A stretch of DNA of 20,186 nucleotides from UBA6183 sp046314755 (GTDB lineage Bacteria; Bacteroidota; Bacteroidia; UKL13-3). Below are positions 6,555 to 14,972 of the stretch, piece after piece. The DNA is taken from NCBI GenBank assembly GCA_046314755.1, contig JBKDBG010000035.1:1-20186 (forward strand). Reading direction: 5' to 3'. The position numbers and the translations under genes were made by a program. The notes under the pieces were generated by a model that did no database searches, had not been told where the DNA came from, and was given only the letters and a program-made list of their open reading frames with translations. Position 1 is the stretch's first letter, and every line of letters begins with the position of its first letter.

Positions 6555-9365
6555 TTAATGCGCCTCCAACCAATTTCGCCCTGTTCCGGCCTCGGCCAAC
6601 ACCGGAACTTTTAATGGCATGGCATTTTCCATCTCTTCCTTCACTAATTTTTTAATGAACTCAATTTCATCTTTGTGTACATCAAACAACAATTCATCAT
6701 GCACTTGTAATATCATTTTTGAGCGTTGAATATTTTCTTTGTTCAAACGCGTATGAATGTTAATCATGGCTACTTTTATCATATCAGCAGCACTGCCTTG
6801 TATGGGTGCGTTAATGGCATTTCGTTCAGCAAACCCTCTCACGGTAAAATTAGCCGAATTAATATCACGTAAGTACCTTCTTCGCCCCATAATGGTTTGC
6901 ACATAACCATGTTCTTTTGCAAAATTGATGGTGTGATTCATGTAACTTTTGATATTTGGGTATTGTTCAAAATAGGCATCAATAATGGCCGCTGCTTCTT
7001 TACGCGGAATGCCTAAACTTTGTGATAAACCAAATGCTGATTGTCCGTAAATAATGCCAAAATTTACTGCTTTTGCATTTCTGCGTTGTTCGGGAGTAAC
7101 GTCATCAATAGCAATGCCATACACTTTCGCTGCTGTTGCTGTATGAATATCAATACCCTCATTAAATGCTGCAATCATATTTTCTTCTTCGGCAATTGAA
7201 GCAATAATGCGTAATTCAATTTGCGAATAATCGGCACTTAACAATACATAATCTTCATTTTTGGCGATAAAAGCTTTACGCACTTCTCTTCCTTTATCCG
7301 TACGAATAGGAATATTTTGCAGGTTAGGATTCACTGAGCTTAATCTACCTGTTGCAGCAACAGCTTGGTTAAATGAGGTATGCACCCTTCCTGTTTTTTT
7401 GTTGATTAATTCAGGCAAGGCATCTACATAAGTTGATTTGAGTTTTTGCAATTGTCGAACTTCTAAAATACATCGTACAATTTCATGTTCAGTTAATCCT
7501 TGCAACACATCTTCACCGGTTTGGTATTGGCCGGTTTTTGTTTTTTTGGCTTTAGGGTCAAGCTTTAATTTATCAAACAATACCTCACCCAATTGACGAG
7601 GTGATGAGATGTTAAAAGTTACTCCGGCTAAATCAATGATGCGTAATTCTAAGGTGCCAATTTCTTGCTCCAGTTGTTTTGAGTATTCATTTAAAAAATC
7701 ACGGTCAACCAAAATGCCTTCAGCCTCCATATCAGCCAATACCGGAATAAGCGGTTGCTCCAGTTTAAACAATAAATCTTCAGCGTTACGTTCGTGTAAT
7801 TGAGGAGCTAATTTTTGTTTGAGTTGATAGGTAATATCGGTATCCTCAGCAGCATATTCTTTCACTTTTTCAACCTCTACATTACGCATGCTTAATTGGT
7901 TTTTCCCTTTTTTACCAATGAGCGTTTCAATGCTTACCGGTTCATAGTTTAAATAAATTTCCGATAAATAATCCATGCCATGTCTTAAATCGGGCTCAAT
8001 TAAATAATGTGCCAACATGGTATCAAAAACAGGTCCTTTTATGGTGAGTCCGTATAACTTTAAAATGCTCAAATCATATTTTAAGTTTTGGCATATTTTG
8101 GTGATAGTTTCACTTTCAAATAATGGTTTAAAAATGAGTAATCGTTTTTGTGCTTCGGCATAATCAGGCGGACAAGGAATATAATAACCATGATGCGCTT
8201 TAAAGCTGAAACTGAATCCTACAATATCGTTATCAATTTTATCGAGGCTTGATGTTTCTGTATCAAAACACACTTCCTGTTGTTGTAATAAAAGTGCAAG
8301 TAGTTCTTGCATTTTATCTTCTGAGTCTACCAAAATGTATTCGTGTGCAACAGTGTTGATGTTCTCTTTTGGCGAATGTTCAACCGGCTTTTCGGTTGGC
8401 GTGTTCGGTGTGCTTTCTCCTTGGTTAAATAAATCAAATGTTCCTGCACTGCTTCCTGCAACTTTACCTTCAATTACGCTGCTTTCCACTTCACTGCCAA
8501 ACAATCTTTTGGCTAAGGTTTTAAACTCAAGTTCGGTAAATAAGGCTTCTATTTTTTCTTTATCTGCCGGTTCTAAAATCAATTTGTCATCTTCAAATTC
8601 AATAGGTACATCGGTTTGAATGGTGGCTAAACGTTTACTTAAAAATGCCTGCTCACGGTTAATTTCTACGTTTTCTTTTTGTTTTCCTTTCAGCTCATGT
8701 AAGTGTTCATACAAGCCTTCCATACTTCCGTATTTCTGCACCAAAGTTTTTGCCGTTTTTTCACCAACTCCGGGTATTCCCGGAATATTGTCTACCGCAT
8801 CTCCCATCATTCCCAAAATATCAATTACTTGATCAACCCTTGTTATTTCCCAACGTTTTAAAATTTCAGGAACGCCTAAAATTTCATAACTGTTCCCCAT
8901 TCTGCCGGGTTTGTATATAAATATGTGTTCACTCACCAATTGACCAAAGTCTTTGTCGGGTGTCATCATGTAAACATCATATCCTTTTTGTTCTGCTTTT
9001 TTAGCCAGTGTGCCAATAATATCATCGGCCTCATAACCATCCATAATTAGCAATGGAATGCGCATGGCTTCGGTAATTTTTAAAATATAGGGCAATGAGT
9101 TGGTAATGTCTTCAGGCTGCTCTTGTCGATGTGCTTTGTAATGCTCAAACTCTTCATGTCTGGCTGTTGGTGCAGCGGTATCAAAACTAACGCCAATATG
9201 TGTAGGTTTTTCTTTTTTGAGAATATCTAACACGGTATTTACATAACCAAAAATTGCTGATGTATTAAAACCATAAGAGGTAACTCTCGGGTTTTGGCTG
9301 AAGGCAAAATATGCACGGTAGACCAATGCCATACCATCCAACAGAAATAATTTGTGACGTTGCAT
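6555..9365 (-). CDS. polA: DNA polymerase I
   Basis: This is a full-length 936-residue Pol I, used to fill gaps in excision repair and to remove Okazaki primers. Residues 1-~290 form the 5'-nuclease (LLDGMALVYRAYF; DGYEADDIIGTLA; a helix-hairpin-helix near NIPGIPGVGEKTA at 193-205). Residues ~340-530 are the 3'-5' exonuclease with FDTET (Asp368, Glu370) and YAAED (Tyr504, Asp508), so proofreading residues are present. The polymerase part carries motif A SADYSQIELR (Asp712), motif B RRNAKAVNFGIIYGQ (~761-775) and motif C QVHDELLF (Asp890, Glu891). A low-complexity linker rich in Ser, Thr and Pro joins the first two domains at ~300-335. The gene starts 30 bp after the HAD gene on the same strand, so read-through from it is plausible. 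Confidence 0.98.
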   Translation of the reverse strand: MQRHKLFLLDGMALVYRAYFAFSQNPRVTSYGFNTSAIFGYVNTVLDILKKEKPTHIGVSFDTAAPTARHEEFEHYKAHRQEQPEDITNSLPYILKITEAMRIPLLIMDGYEADDIIGTLAKKAEQKGYDVYMMTPDKDFGQLVSEHIFIYKPGRMGNSYEILGVPEILKRWEITRVDQVIDILGMMGDAVDNIPGIPGVGEKTAKTLVQKYGSMEGLYEHLHELKGKQKENVEINREQAFLSKRLATIQTDVPIEFEDDKLILEPADKEKIEALFTELEFKTLAKRLFGSEVESSVIEGKVAGSSAGTFDLFNQGESTPNTPTEKPVEHSPKENINTVAHEYILVDSEDKMQELLALLLQQQEVCFDTETSSLDKIDNDIVGFSFSFKAHHGYYIPCPPDYAEAQKRLLIFKPLFESETITKICQNLKYDLSILKLYGLTIKGPVFDTMLAHYLIEPDLRHGMDYLSEIYLNYEPVSIETLIGKKGKNQLSMRNVEVEKVKEYAAEDTDITYQLKQKLAPQLHERNAEDLLFKLEQPLIPVLADMEAEGILVDRDFLNEYSKQLEQEIGTLELRIIDLAGVTFNISSPRQLGEVLFDKLKLDPKAKKTKTGQYQTGEDVLQGLTEHEIVRCILEVRQLQKLKSTYVDALPELINKKTGRVHTSFNQAVAATGRLSSVNPNLQNIPIRTDKGREVRKAFIAKNEDYVLLSADYSQIELRIIASIAEEENMIAAFNEGIDIHTATAAKVYGIAIDDVTPEQRRNAKAVNFGIIYGQSAFGLSQSLGIPRKEAAAIIDAYFEQYPNIKSYMNHTINFAKEHGYVQTIMGRRRYLRDINSANFTVRGFAERNAINAPIQGSAADMIKVAMINIHTRLNKENIQRSKMILQVHDELLFDVHKDEIEFIKKLVKEEMENAMPLKVPVLAEAGTGRNWLEAH

Positions 9366-9395
9366 GCTTAAAACAATAAGGGTTCAATATTACGG

Positions 9396-9998
9396 TTATT
9401 TGATGGATTTAATGATGCCGTTTTTAATAAAAAAAGCTTTGGTTGCGGCATCAAATAAAGGTTGGTCGGAAACGTTGTCGCTGTAAGCCTTTGCAATACT
9501 TGTATGGGCTCCAAATAAGTGTTTAAATCGGTTTACTTTTTCAATGCCTTTGCAGTTGTTTCCAATGAGTTTGAATTGTTTGTTGTGTAAACTGATTAAG
9601 GTACCAATGACATAATCAGCGCCTAAAATTTTATTGGCTTCTTCCACCAGTATTTGTGGCGATGCCGTAATGATAACTGTGGTATGGTGTTGTAGATTTT
9701 TAAGTTCACTTACAACGGCTTGATGAAAATGAATGGTTGATTTGTTGCTCCAAAATTCCTTGACTAAAATTTGTAATTCAGCTTCATCTATTCCGTTTAA
9801 AAAGGAAAAGAAATTTTCTTTAAAAGTATTGGTGTCAATTAAACGAAATTTCCATTGCAGCGCACGTAAAAAAATGAAGGGAATGTGCCATGATAGCAAG
9901 GGTTTTTTGCGCAATACAAACTTGAAAAAATCAACGGAGCAATCGCCTTTGTACAAGGTGTGGTCGAAGTCGAAAACAACAAACTCAGCTGTTTGCAT
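9396..9998 (-). CDS. HAD-IB-like phosphatase
   Basis: This is a 200-residue haloacid-dehalogenase phosphatase. Motif I is DFDHT with nucleophile Asp10 and acid Asp12. Motif II is TASP (Thr111, Ser113). A motif III Lys lies near 150-154, and motif IV is AYSDNVSDQPL (Asp174, Asp178). The helical cap between motifs I and II matches the HAD-IB (SerB-like) group. Its ATG lies inside the end of the upstream prenyltransferase gene (14-bp overlap), which suggests translational coupling. In mycobacteria and many other bacteria a phosphatase beside DPPR synthase is proposed to remove the 5-phosphate from polyprenyl-phosphoryl-5-phosphoribose, and I infer the same job here. A generic phosphoserine-type phosphatase is the alternative. 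Confidence 0.85.
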   Translation of the reverse strand: MQTAEFVVFDFDHTLYKGDCSVDFFKFVLRKKPLLSWHIPFIFLRALQWKFRLIDTNTFKENFFSFLNGIDEAELQILVKEFWSNKSTIHFHQAVVSELKNLQHHTTVIITASPQILVEEANKILGADYVIGTLISLHNKQFKLIGNNCKGIEKVNRFKHLFGAHTSIAKAYSDNVSDQPLFDAATKAFFIKNGIIKSIK

Positions 9999-10863
9999 AA
10001 AGGGTAGCAGTTACATAAACAAACCAAATAATAACGGTAGCTTGCAAATACCTGTCGGAGTACAACATCACTGTCGGGTCGGCATCAATATTTTTATTGT
10101 GCTCAGTAACTTGTATGTACCTAAACACACCAAAGGTTACTAAAAATGAGGAGTATTTTAGTGGTTGATGCAAATGCTCGGGAATACTTGTGTTGGTAAT
10201 GGTGTAAATGATATAGGAGGTAATGCAAATTCCTGCACTTAAATAAATAAACACATCCAACATTTTAAGGGTATAACCTTTTAATACTTCTCGGTGCAAC
10301 ACCGCTTGTTCATCAAGCATGCGCAACTCCGATCTTCTTTTACTAAACGCCAAAAATAAAGCAAGAAAAAAGGTAACTACAATAATCCAATCACTTGGTA
10401 AAACCTCAATGGCATAACAACCAGCAAGCACGCGTAACACAAATCCTGATGCAATACAAAAAGCATCCAACACCGGAATGTGCTTGAGTTGTAGTACGTA
10501 AAAAACATTTAAACTCAAATAGGCACTCAGTACAATTAAGAAGGATGAAGGGAGAAAAAATAATCCTATAAACACAGAAACGATAAACAATAACACTGCA
10601 AGTATTAATGCTTTTTTAGGCGAAATTTTTCCTGATGCCAAAGGCCTTAATTTTTTTCTTGGATGAAGCCGATCTTTATCCATATCAATTCGGTCGTTTA
10701 TAATATAAACAGTTGAACTCATGATGCTGAATGAAAGTATGGCTGCAAACAATGGAAGGTAAATATTCGGGTTGAATAAGTTAAACGAAAACACAGCAGG
10801 AATAAGCAGCAGCAGATTCTTTACCCAACTTTGTACTCTTAATAATTTTAAATATTCTTGCAT
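9985..10863 (-). CDS. UbiA-family polyprenyl-phosphate phosphoribosyltransferase (DPPR synthase-like)
   Basis: This 292-residue integral membrane protein has about eight hydrophobic helices. The first Asp-rich motif is NDRIDMDKDRLHP (Asn56, Asp57, Asp60, Asp64, Pro68), followed by RPLASGKIS. This wording fits the decaprenyl-phosphate phosphoribosyltransferase branch of UbiA better than the quinone prenyltransferases. SKRRSELRML in the central part recalls the KRxxEL segment of Rv3806c-like enzymes. Such enzymes move phosphoribose from PRPP onto a polyprenyl phosphate, the first step toward lipid-linked ribose or arabinose. The overlap with the HAD gene and the divergent GT-C-like gene support that reading. 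The exact acceptor and the final sugar are unknown, and no DprE1/DprE2-type epimerase genes are in view. Confidence 0.82.
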   Translation of the reverse strand: MQEYLKLLRVQSWVKNLLLLIPAVFSFNLFNPNIYLPLFAAILSFSIMSSTVYIINDRIDMDKDRLHPRKKLRPLASGKISPKKALILAVLLFIVSVFIGLFFLPSSFLIVLSAYLSLNVFYVLQLKHIPVLDAFCIASGFVLRVLAGCYAIEVLPSDWIIVVTFFLALFLAFSKRRSELRMLDEQAVLHREVLKGYTLKMLDVFIYLSAGICITSYIIYTITNTSIPEHLHQPLKYSSFLVTFGVFRYIQVTEHNKNIDADPTVMLYSDRYLQATVIIWFVYVTATLYANS

Positions 10864-10872
10864 GAGCTGCTA

Positions 10873-10884
10873 ATATAGCTATAT
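10873..10884. promoter_or_regulatory. Palindrome in a 31-bp divergent promoter gap
   Basis: ATATAGCTATAT is a perfect 12-bp palindrome close to the middle of the space between two divergent start codons (10863 minus, 10895 plus). Each strand reads a TATAT-type box about 10-13 bases before its ATG (TATATCTC on plus, TATATTAG on minus), both weak matches to TAnnTTTG. It could be back-to-back -7 boxes or an operator. Confidence 0.4.
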
Positions 10885-10894
10885 CTCGCAATTT

Positions 10895-12601
10895 ATGCGC
10901 CTACTTGCCCAAATTCGTAAAATCGATTATCAACTGTTGTTGTTGGCTCTTGCTTTGCAATTCACCCTTTGGTGTCCGCTGGCTTTTGCTGTTTCATCGG
11001 TATTGATGTGGTTGCATGTAAGTATTGGCGCATGGCATGTGTATTTGATTACCTTTAGTACAACGGCATTAAACCTTATCTTTCTAAAACGTTACAGTGG
11101 CAAATGGCAACTCAATTTCGGATTGATTTCTATGCTCGTATTTGTGTTGTTTTTAGGATTGTGTTTGCCACATTTTAATCAGGTGTTCGATAACAGTTAC
11201 GATGGTATTTGGTATCATCAAGAAGCAGTGTTGAATTTCAAAAACGGGTGGAATCCTTTTGTACGCCCTTTGCGAGCAGATGAAGGATCGCTTTGGGGTC
11301 CGTTTTACATGAATCATTATCCAAAAGCCACCTGGATGGCTCAAGCAGTTTTATATTCATTTACCAATCAGTTAGAGTCCGTAAAAATTACGCAATTGAT
11401 GTTGATGCTTGGGTTGATATTTTTAACAGCATTTACACTTTTGCAATTCAGCGGTATTCCATTTTTGGTTGTTCCAATTATTGCTGTGTTGGTCGGGTTC
11501 AATCCGGTTTCTATTTACCAGCTGTATTCATTTTATGTCGACAGCCATTTGGGTTTAGCCTTAATGGGTTTAATGCTTTTTTTGGTGTTGCAATTGTATA
11601 CGCGTAATGCCATTTTTTTGTGGCCTGCACTGTTACTGTTTGTGTATGTAAGCAACATTAAATTAACCGGCTTGGTATATGCAACATTTTTGTTGGGTTT
11701 GTATTTTGTGTATTGTGTTTGGAAGAAACAGCCCCATTTATGGAGGCTAATCATTGTATTATCTGTAAGCGGAATTTTAGCTGTTGGTGTGTTCGGATAT
11801 CCTACTTACATACGTAATATCATTACCAATCAGCATCCATTTTATCCAATCATGGGTCCTGAATCATTTGGTGATGGTATTGCTAAAATTGTGCAATCAG
11901 CGGATATGGAAGGCAAAAACCGATTTGAAAAATTTTGGATAGGCACCTTCGCACGACCACAATGGAGTAGGGCTCCGGAAAACAGTGTTCCTAAAAAATT
12001 ATTCAAATCCATTCCCGATCCATATTATTACACCCGATCGGATGTAGAAATGGGAAGTTTTGGCCCTTACTATGCCGAAGTTTTTATCTTGTTGCTTGTA
12101 GGGTTATTGTTATTGGTTGTTTTTAAATTCAACCAAAAACAACATGTAATGCTCATGTTATTGGCCATCACCTTATCTGCCTTCATTAATGCCGAAGTTT
12201 GGTACGCCAGATACACACCGCATTTATGGTTGGCCGTATTAACCATTGTTGCCGCTTTGTTTTTTATTCCTAAATTAAAATGGTTGGGCTACTTGTTGTT
12301 AATCGGGTTATTATTTAATAATGGTTTGTTGTTGAAGTATTATGCCTCTGTTCGAATCAGAGAAAGTAAATTAGCCGCAGAACAAATCAACCAACTTAAA
12401 AAATTAAATAAGCCGGTAAGCATTGCATTGGGTTGGCAAATTACCTTCCCTATCAAAGCAAAAGAGTATGGATTGCCATGTGTGTTTAAAAGCGTGAATG
12501 AAATCAACAAGCAAGAGTATAGTTCATTTTCGGGCTACCAACAAGGCGAGTGGGCCATGTTTAATCAAGCAGAAATGAAGGCCGCCCAATCAATGCCTTA
12601 A
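10895..12601 (+). CDS. Polytopic membrane protein, GT-C glycosyltransferase-like
   Basis: This 568-residue protein has roughly 11-13 hydrophobic segments and short loops. The first large outer loop (~91-145) holds acidic and aromatic residues in the place where GT-C enzymes keep their catalytic Asp (FDNSYDGIWYHQEAVL, Asp99/Asp103, then NHYPKATW). GT-C enzymes use lipid-phosphate sugars and transfer them on the outer face of the membrane. The soluble C-terminal tail (~485-568) has no motif I recognise. The neighbouring divergent DPPR-synthase-like and HAD genes suggest a polyprenyl-phosphate pentose donor, but this is inference. A transporter or ligase of another family is not excluded. It stops 47 bp before the purM start. 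Confidence 0.65.
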   Translation: MRLLAQIRKIDYQLLLLALALQFTLWCPLAFAVSSVLMWLHVSIGAWHVYLITFSTTALNLIFLKRYSGKWQLNFGLISMLVFVLFLGLCLPHFNQVFDNSYDGIWYHQEAVLNFKNGWNPFVRPLRADEGSLWGPFYMNHYPKATWMAQAVLYSFTNQLESVKITQLMLMLGLIFLTAFTLLQFSGIPFLVVPIIAVLVGFNPVSIYQLYSFYVDSHLGLALMGLMLFLVLQLYTRNAIFLWPALLLFVYVSNIKLTGLVYATFLLGLYFVYCVWKKQPHLWRLIIVLSVSGILAVGVFGYPTYIRNIITNQHPFYPIMGPESFGDGIAKIVQSADMEGKNRFEKFWIGTFARPQWSRAPENSVPKKLFKSIPDPYYYTRSDVEMGSFGPYYAEVFILLLVGLLLLVVFKFNQKQHVMLMLLAITLSAFINAEVWYARYTPHLWLAVLTIVAALFFIPKLKWLGYLLLIGLLFNNGLLLKYYASVRIRESKLAAEQINQLKKLNKPVSIALGWQITFPIKAKEYGLPCVFKSVNEINKQEYSSFSGYQQGEWAMFNQAEMKAAQSMP

Positions 12602-12631
12602 AGTTGATTTTATGGTTCAACAAACTTGTTT

Positions 12632-12639
12632 TACCTTTG
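12632..12639 (+). promoter_or_regulatory. Candidate -7 box for purM
   Basis: TACCTTTG fits TAnnTTTG exactly and ends nine bases before the purM ATG (12649), so the leader would be only a few bases. The nearest TTG (12604-12606) is 25 bases upstream, slightly beyond usual spacing. Confidence 0.45.
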
Positions 12640-12648
12640 AACCACCAT

Positions 12649-13812
12649 ATGAGTTCCGATAAGTACATGAAACGCGGAGTATCTTCACAAAAGGAAGATG
12701 TTCATGCAGCCATCAAAAACATTGACAAAGGATTATTCCCACAAGCTTTTTGCAAAGTTGTTCCCGATTATTTAGGCGGTGATGAGTTGTATTGCAATTT
12801 AATGCATGCTGATGGTGCCGGAACAAAAAGCAGTTTGGCTTATTTATATTGGAAAGAAACCGGTGATTTGAGTGTTTGGAAAGGCATTGCTCAAGACGCC
12901 ATTGTAATGAACACCAATGATTTATTGGCTGCGGGTGTGTATCAAGATATTTTATTATCCAGCACCATTGGCCGAAATAAAAATTTAATTCCCGGTGAAG
13001 TTATTCAAACCATTATTGAGGGCACGGAAGAGTTTATTGAAATACTGAGAGGATATGGCATCAATATCCGATCAACCGGTGGCGAAACCGCTGATGTGGG
13101 TGATTTGGTAAGAACCATTATTGTTGACAGCACGGTTACAGCCAGGGCTAAACGCAGCAGTATTATTGATAACAAAAACATTAAGCCCGGAGATGTAATT
13201 GTAGGCTTTGCCGGTTTCGGACAAACGGCCTATGAAAAAGAATACAACGCAGGTATGGGCAGCAACGGTTTAACCATGGCCAGGCATGATGTACTTTCGG
13301 CTGATTATAAAAAAGTAGCTGAAAGTTTTGATCCGCTGGTACCTGATGAGTTTGTTTACACAGGAGGTTTAAAGCTTACCGAAACCGTTCCGGGGCATCC
13401 GTTAAACGTTGGTAAAATGATATTATCGCCAACTAGAACTTTTTCACCTGTTATCAAACAAATTTTTGATGAGTTTTTTGGCCAAATTCATGGCATGATA
13501 CATTGTACCGGTGGCGCACACACCAAGGTATTGCATTACACCAATGGCTTAAAGTTTGTGAAAGATAACTTATTTGAAACACCTCTGTTGTTTCAAATGA
13601 TACAACAACAAAGCGGCACTTCATGGGAAGAAATGTACAAGGTGTTTAACATGGGAAGTTTATTGGAATTTTATACTGATGCAAAAACCGCTGAAGGCCT
13701 TATTGCCATTGCACAATCCGTTGGTATTGATGCAAGAATTATCGGACGTGTAGAGGCTTCAACGCAAAAACAAGTAGAGGTAAAAACCGCTCACGGAACC
13801 TTTATATATTAA
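12649..13812 (+). CDS. purM: Phosphoribosylformylglycinamidine cyclo-ligase (AIR synthase)
   Basis: This 387-residue protein belongs to the PurM/ThiL ATP-binding superfamily in the longer form typical of Bacteroidota. The enzyme closes FGAM to 5-aminoimidazole ribonucleotide with ATP, the fifth step of purine synthesis, in the cytosol. Features seen are MHADGAGTKSSLAY (substrate and ATP loop, ~52-65), AIVMNTNDLLAAG (~85-97), STGGETADVGDLVRT (~142-156), the C-terminal domain entry GDVIVGFAGFGQT, and HCTGGAHTK. The ATG at 12649 is preferred over an upstream TTG at 12604 because the sequence before it looks like promoter DNA and the family begins near this Met. It is probably transcribed apart from the GT-C gene. 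Confidence 0.93.
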   Translation: MSSDKYMKRGVSSQKEDVHAAIKNIDKGLFPQAFCKVVPDYLGGDELYCNLMHADGAGTKSSLAYLYWKETGDLSVWKGIAQDAIVMNTNDLLAAGVYQDILLSSTIGRNKNLIPGEVIQTIIEGTEEFIEILRGYGINIRSTGGETADVGDLVRTIIVDSTVTARAKRSSIIDNKNIKPGDVIVGFAGFGQTAYEKEYNAGMGSNGLTMARHDVLSADYKKVAESFDPLVPDEFVYTGGLKLTETVPGHPLNVGKMILSPTRTFSPVIKQIFDEFFGQIHGMIHCTGGAHTKVLHYTNGLKFVKDNLFETPLLFQMIQQQSGTSWEEMYKVFNMGSLLEFYTDAKTAEGLIAIAQSVGIDARIIGRVEASTQKQVEVKTAHGTFIY

Positions 13813-13843
13813 AAACTGCCTAAAAATCTTCATTTTTCGGGTG

Positions 13844-13870
13844 TTTTGCTACCGTAATATTTTTATCTTG
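13844..13870 (+). promoter_or_regulatory. Weak promoter candidate for galE
   Basis: TTTTG at 13844-13848 and TATCTTG at 13864-13870 resemble -33 and -7 boxes, but the 15-base spacing is shorter than the usual 17-23. A small AT-only hairpin (AAAAAT 13822-13827 with ATTTTT 13832-13837) lies just after purM and might be a weak terminator. Confidence 0.3.
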
Positions 13871-13891
13871 CGGGCAATTAACCCACAGTAC

Positions 13892-14923
13892 ATGAAAGTA
13901 TTAGTTACCGGTGGTGCCGGTTTTATTGGTTCACATACAGTTGTTGAGTTGCAGCACGCAGGTTATGCTGTTGTGGCCATTGATAATTTTGAGAACTCGA
14001 GCCCCAAAGTATTTGAACTGGTTACTCGCATAACGGGAAAACCGTTCGATGCCATAGAGGCCGACATTCGTAATAAAAAGCAATTAGACGAAGTTTTTTC
14101 GGCACATCCGGATATTCAAGCCGTGATTCATTTTGCTGCGTACAAAGCCGTTGGTGAATCCGTAGAAAAGCCATTAGCCTATTATGAAAACAATATTGGA
14201 GGAACCGTTAACTTGATTGAGGCCATGCAAAAACATGGGGTTCAACACTTGGTGTTTTCTTCCAGTTGTACCGTGTATGGTGATGTATCGGCTGATGCAT
14301 TGCCTATTACTGAAAGTTCTCCGGTGGTTAAAGCCAATTCGCCTTACGGTAACACCAAAAAAATATGTGAAGAGTTGTTGGTTGATGTATCAAAATCATC
14401 TGACATGAAAATAGTGGCCTTGCGTTATTTTAATCCTATTGGTGCACATGATACAGCCTTGATTGGAGAGTTGCCGAACGGAGTACCGAACAATTTAATT
14501 CCATTTGTTACGCAAACAGCTATTGGCATTCGCGAAAAACTTACCGTGTTTGGAAATGATTATCCAACGCGTGACGGAAGTTGTATTCGTGATTTTATCC
14601 ATGTGGTTGATTTGGCAAAAGCGCATGTAAAAGCAATTGATTATTTGAAAAAATCAACCCAAAATTATGCCGTGTTTAATGTTGGAACAGGAAACGGGAA
14701 TACAGTGCTTGAGGTTATTGCTGCCTTTGAAAAAGTAAGCGGTAAAAAATTAAATTACCAAATTGGTCCAAGAAGAGCAGGGGATGTGGTGCAGATATTT
14801 GCCTCATGTGATAGGGCTGAAAAAGAATTGGGCTGGAAAGCAGAGCGCAGCCTCGACAATGCCTTGGAAACAGCGTGGAAATGGGAGTTACACTTGCAAC
14901 AACTGCGTGAAGTGAAGGCATAA
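13892..14923 (+). CDS. galE: UDP-glucose 4-epimerase
   Basis: This 343-residue extended SDR has TGGAGFIG at residues 6-13 for NAD. The active site is SSSCTVYG (~123-130) with PYGNTK (Tyr152, Lys156). ALRYFNPIGAH and the C-terminal GWKAERSLDNAL are typical of GalE. It interconverts UDP-glucose and UDP-galactose, or the N-acetyl forms, supplying galactose-type donors for surface glycans. The ATG at 13892 is chosen because the Rossmann strand MKVLVTGG begins there. A GTG at 13841 would add 17 residues that do not belong to the family and would swallow the promoter-like DNA. rfbB follows after 49 bp on the same strand. Confidence 0.95.
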   Translation: MKVLVTGGAGFIGSHTVVELQHAGYAVVAIDNFENSSPKVFELVTRITGKPFDAIEADIRNKKQLDEVFSAHPDIQAVIHFAAYKAVGESVEKPLAYYENNIGGTVNLIEAMQKHGVQHLVFSSSCTVYGDVSADALPITESSPVVKANSPYGNTKKICEELLVDVSKSSDMKIVALRYFNPIGAHDTALIGELPNGVPNNLIPFVTQTAIGIREKLTVFGNDYPTRDGSCIRDFIHVVDLAKAHVKAIDYLKKSTQNYAVFNVGTGNGNTVLEVIAAFEKVSGKKLNYQIGPRRAGDVVQIFASCDRAEKELGWKAERSLDNALETAWKWELHLQQLREVKA

Positions 14924-14972
14924 AATTTATCAACCGTAAAAATAATTGAACCCAAAAACAGTTAAACGTTAT

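Noticed and set aside
13841..13891. N-terminal extension of GalE from a GTG start
   Set aside because: The added 17 residues precede the normal MKVLVTGG start of the Rossmann fold and overlap promoter-like DNA.
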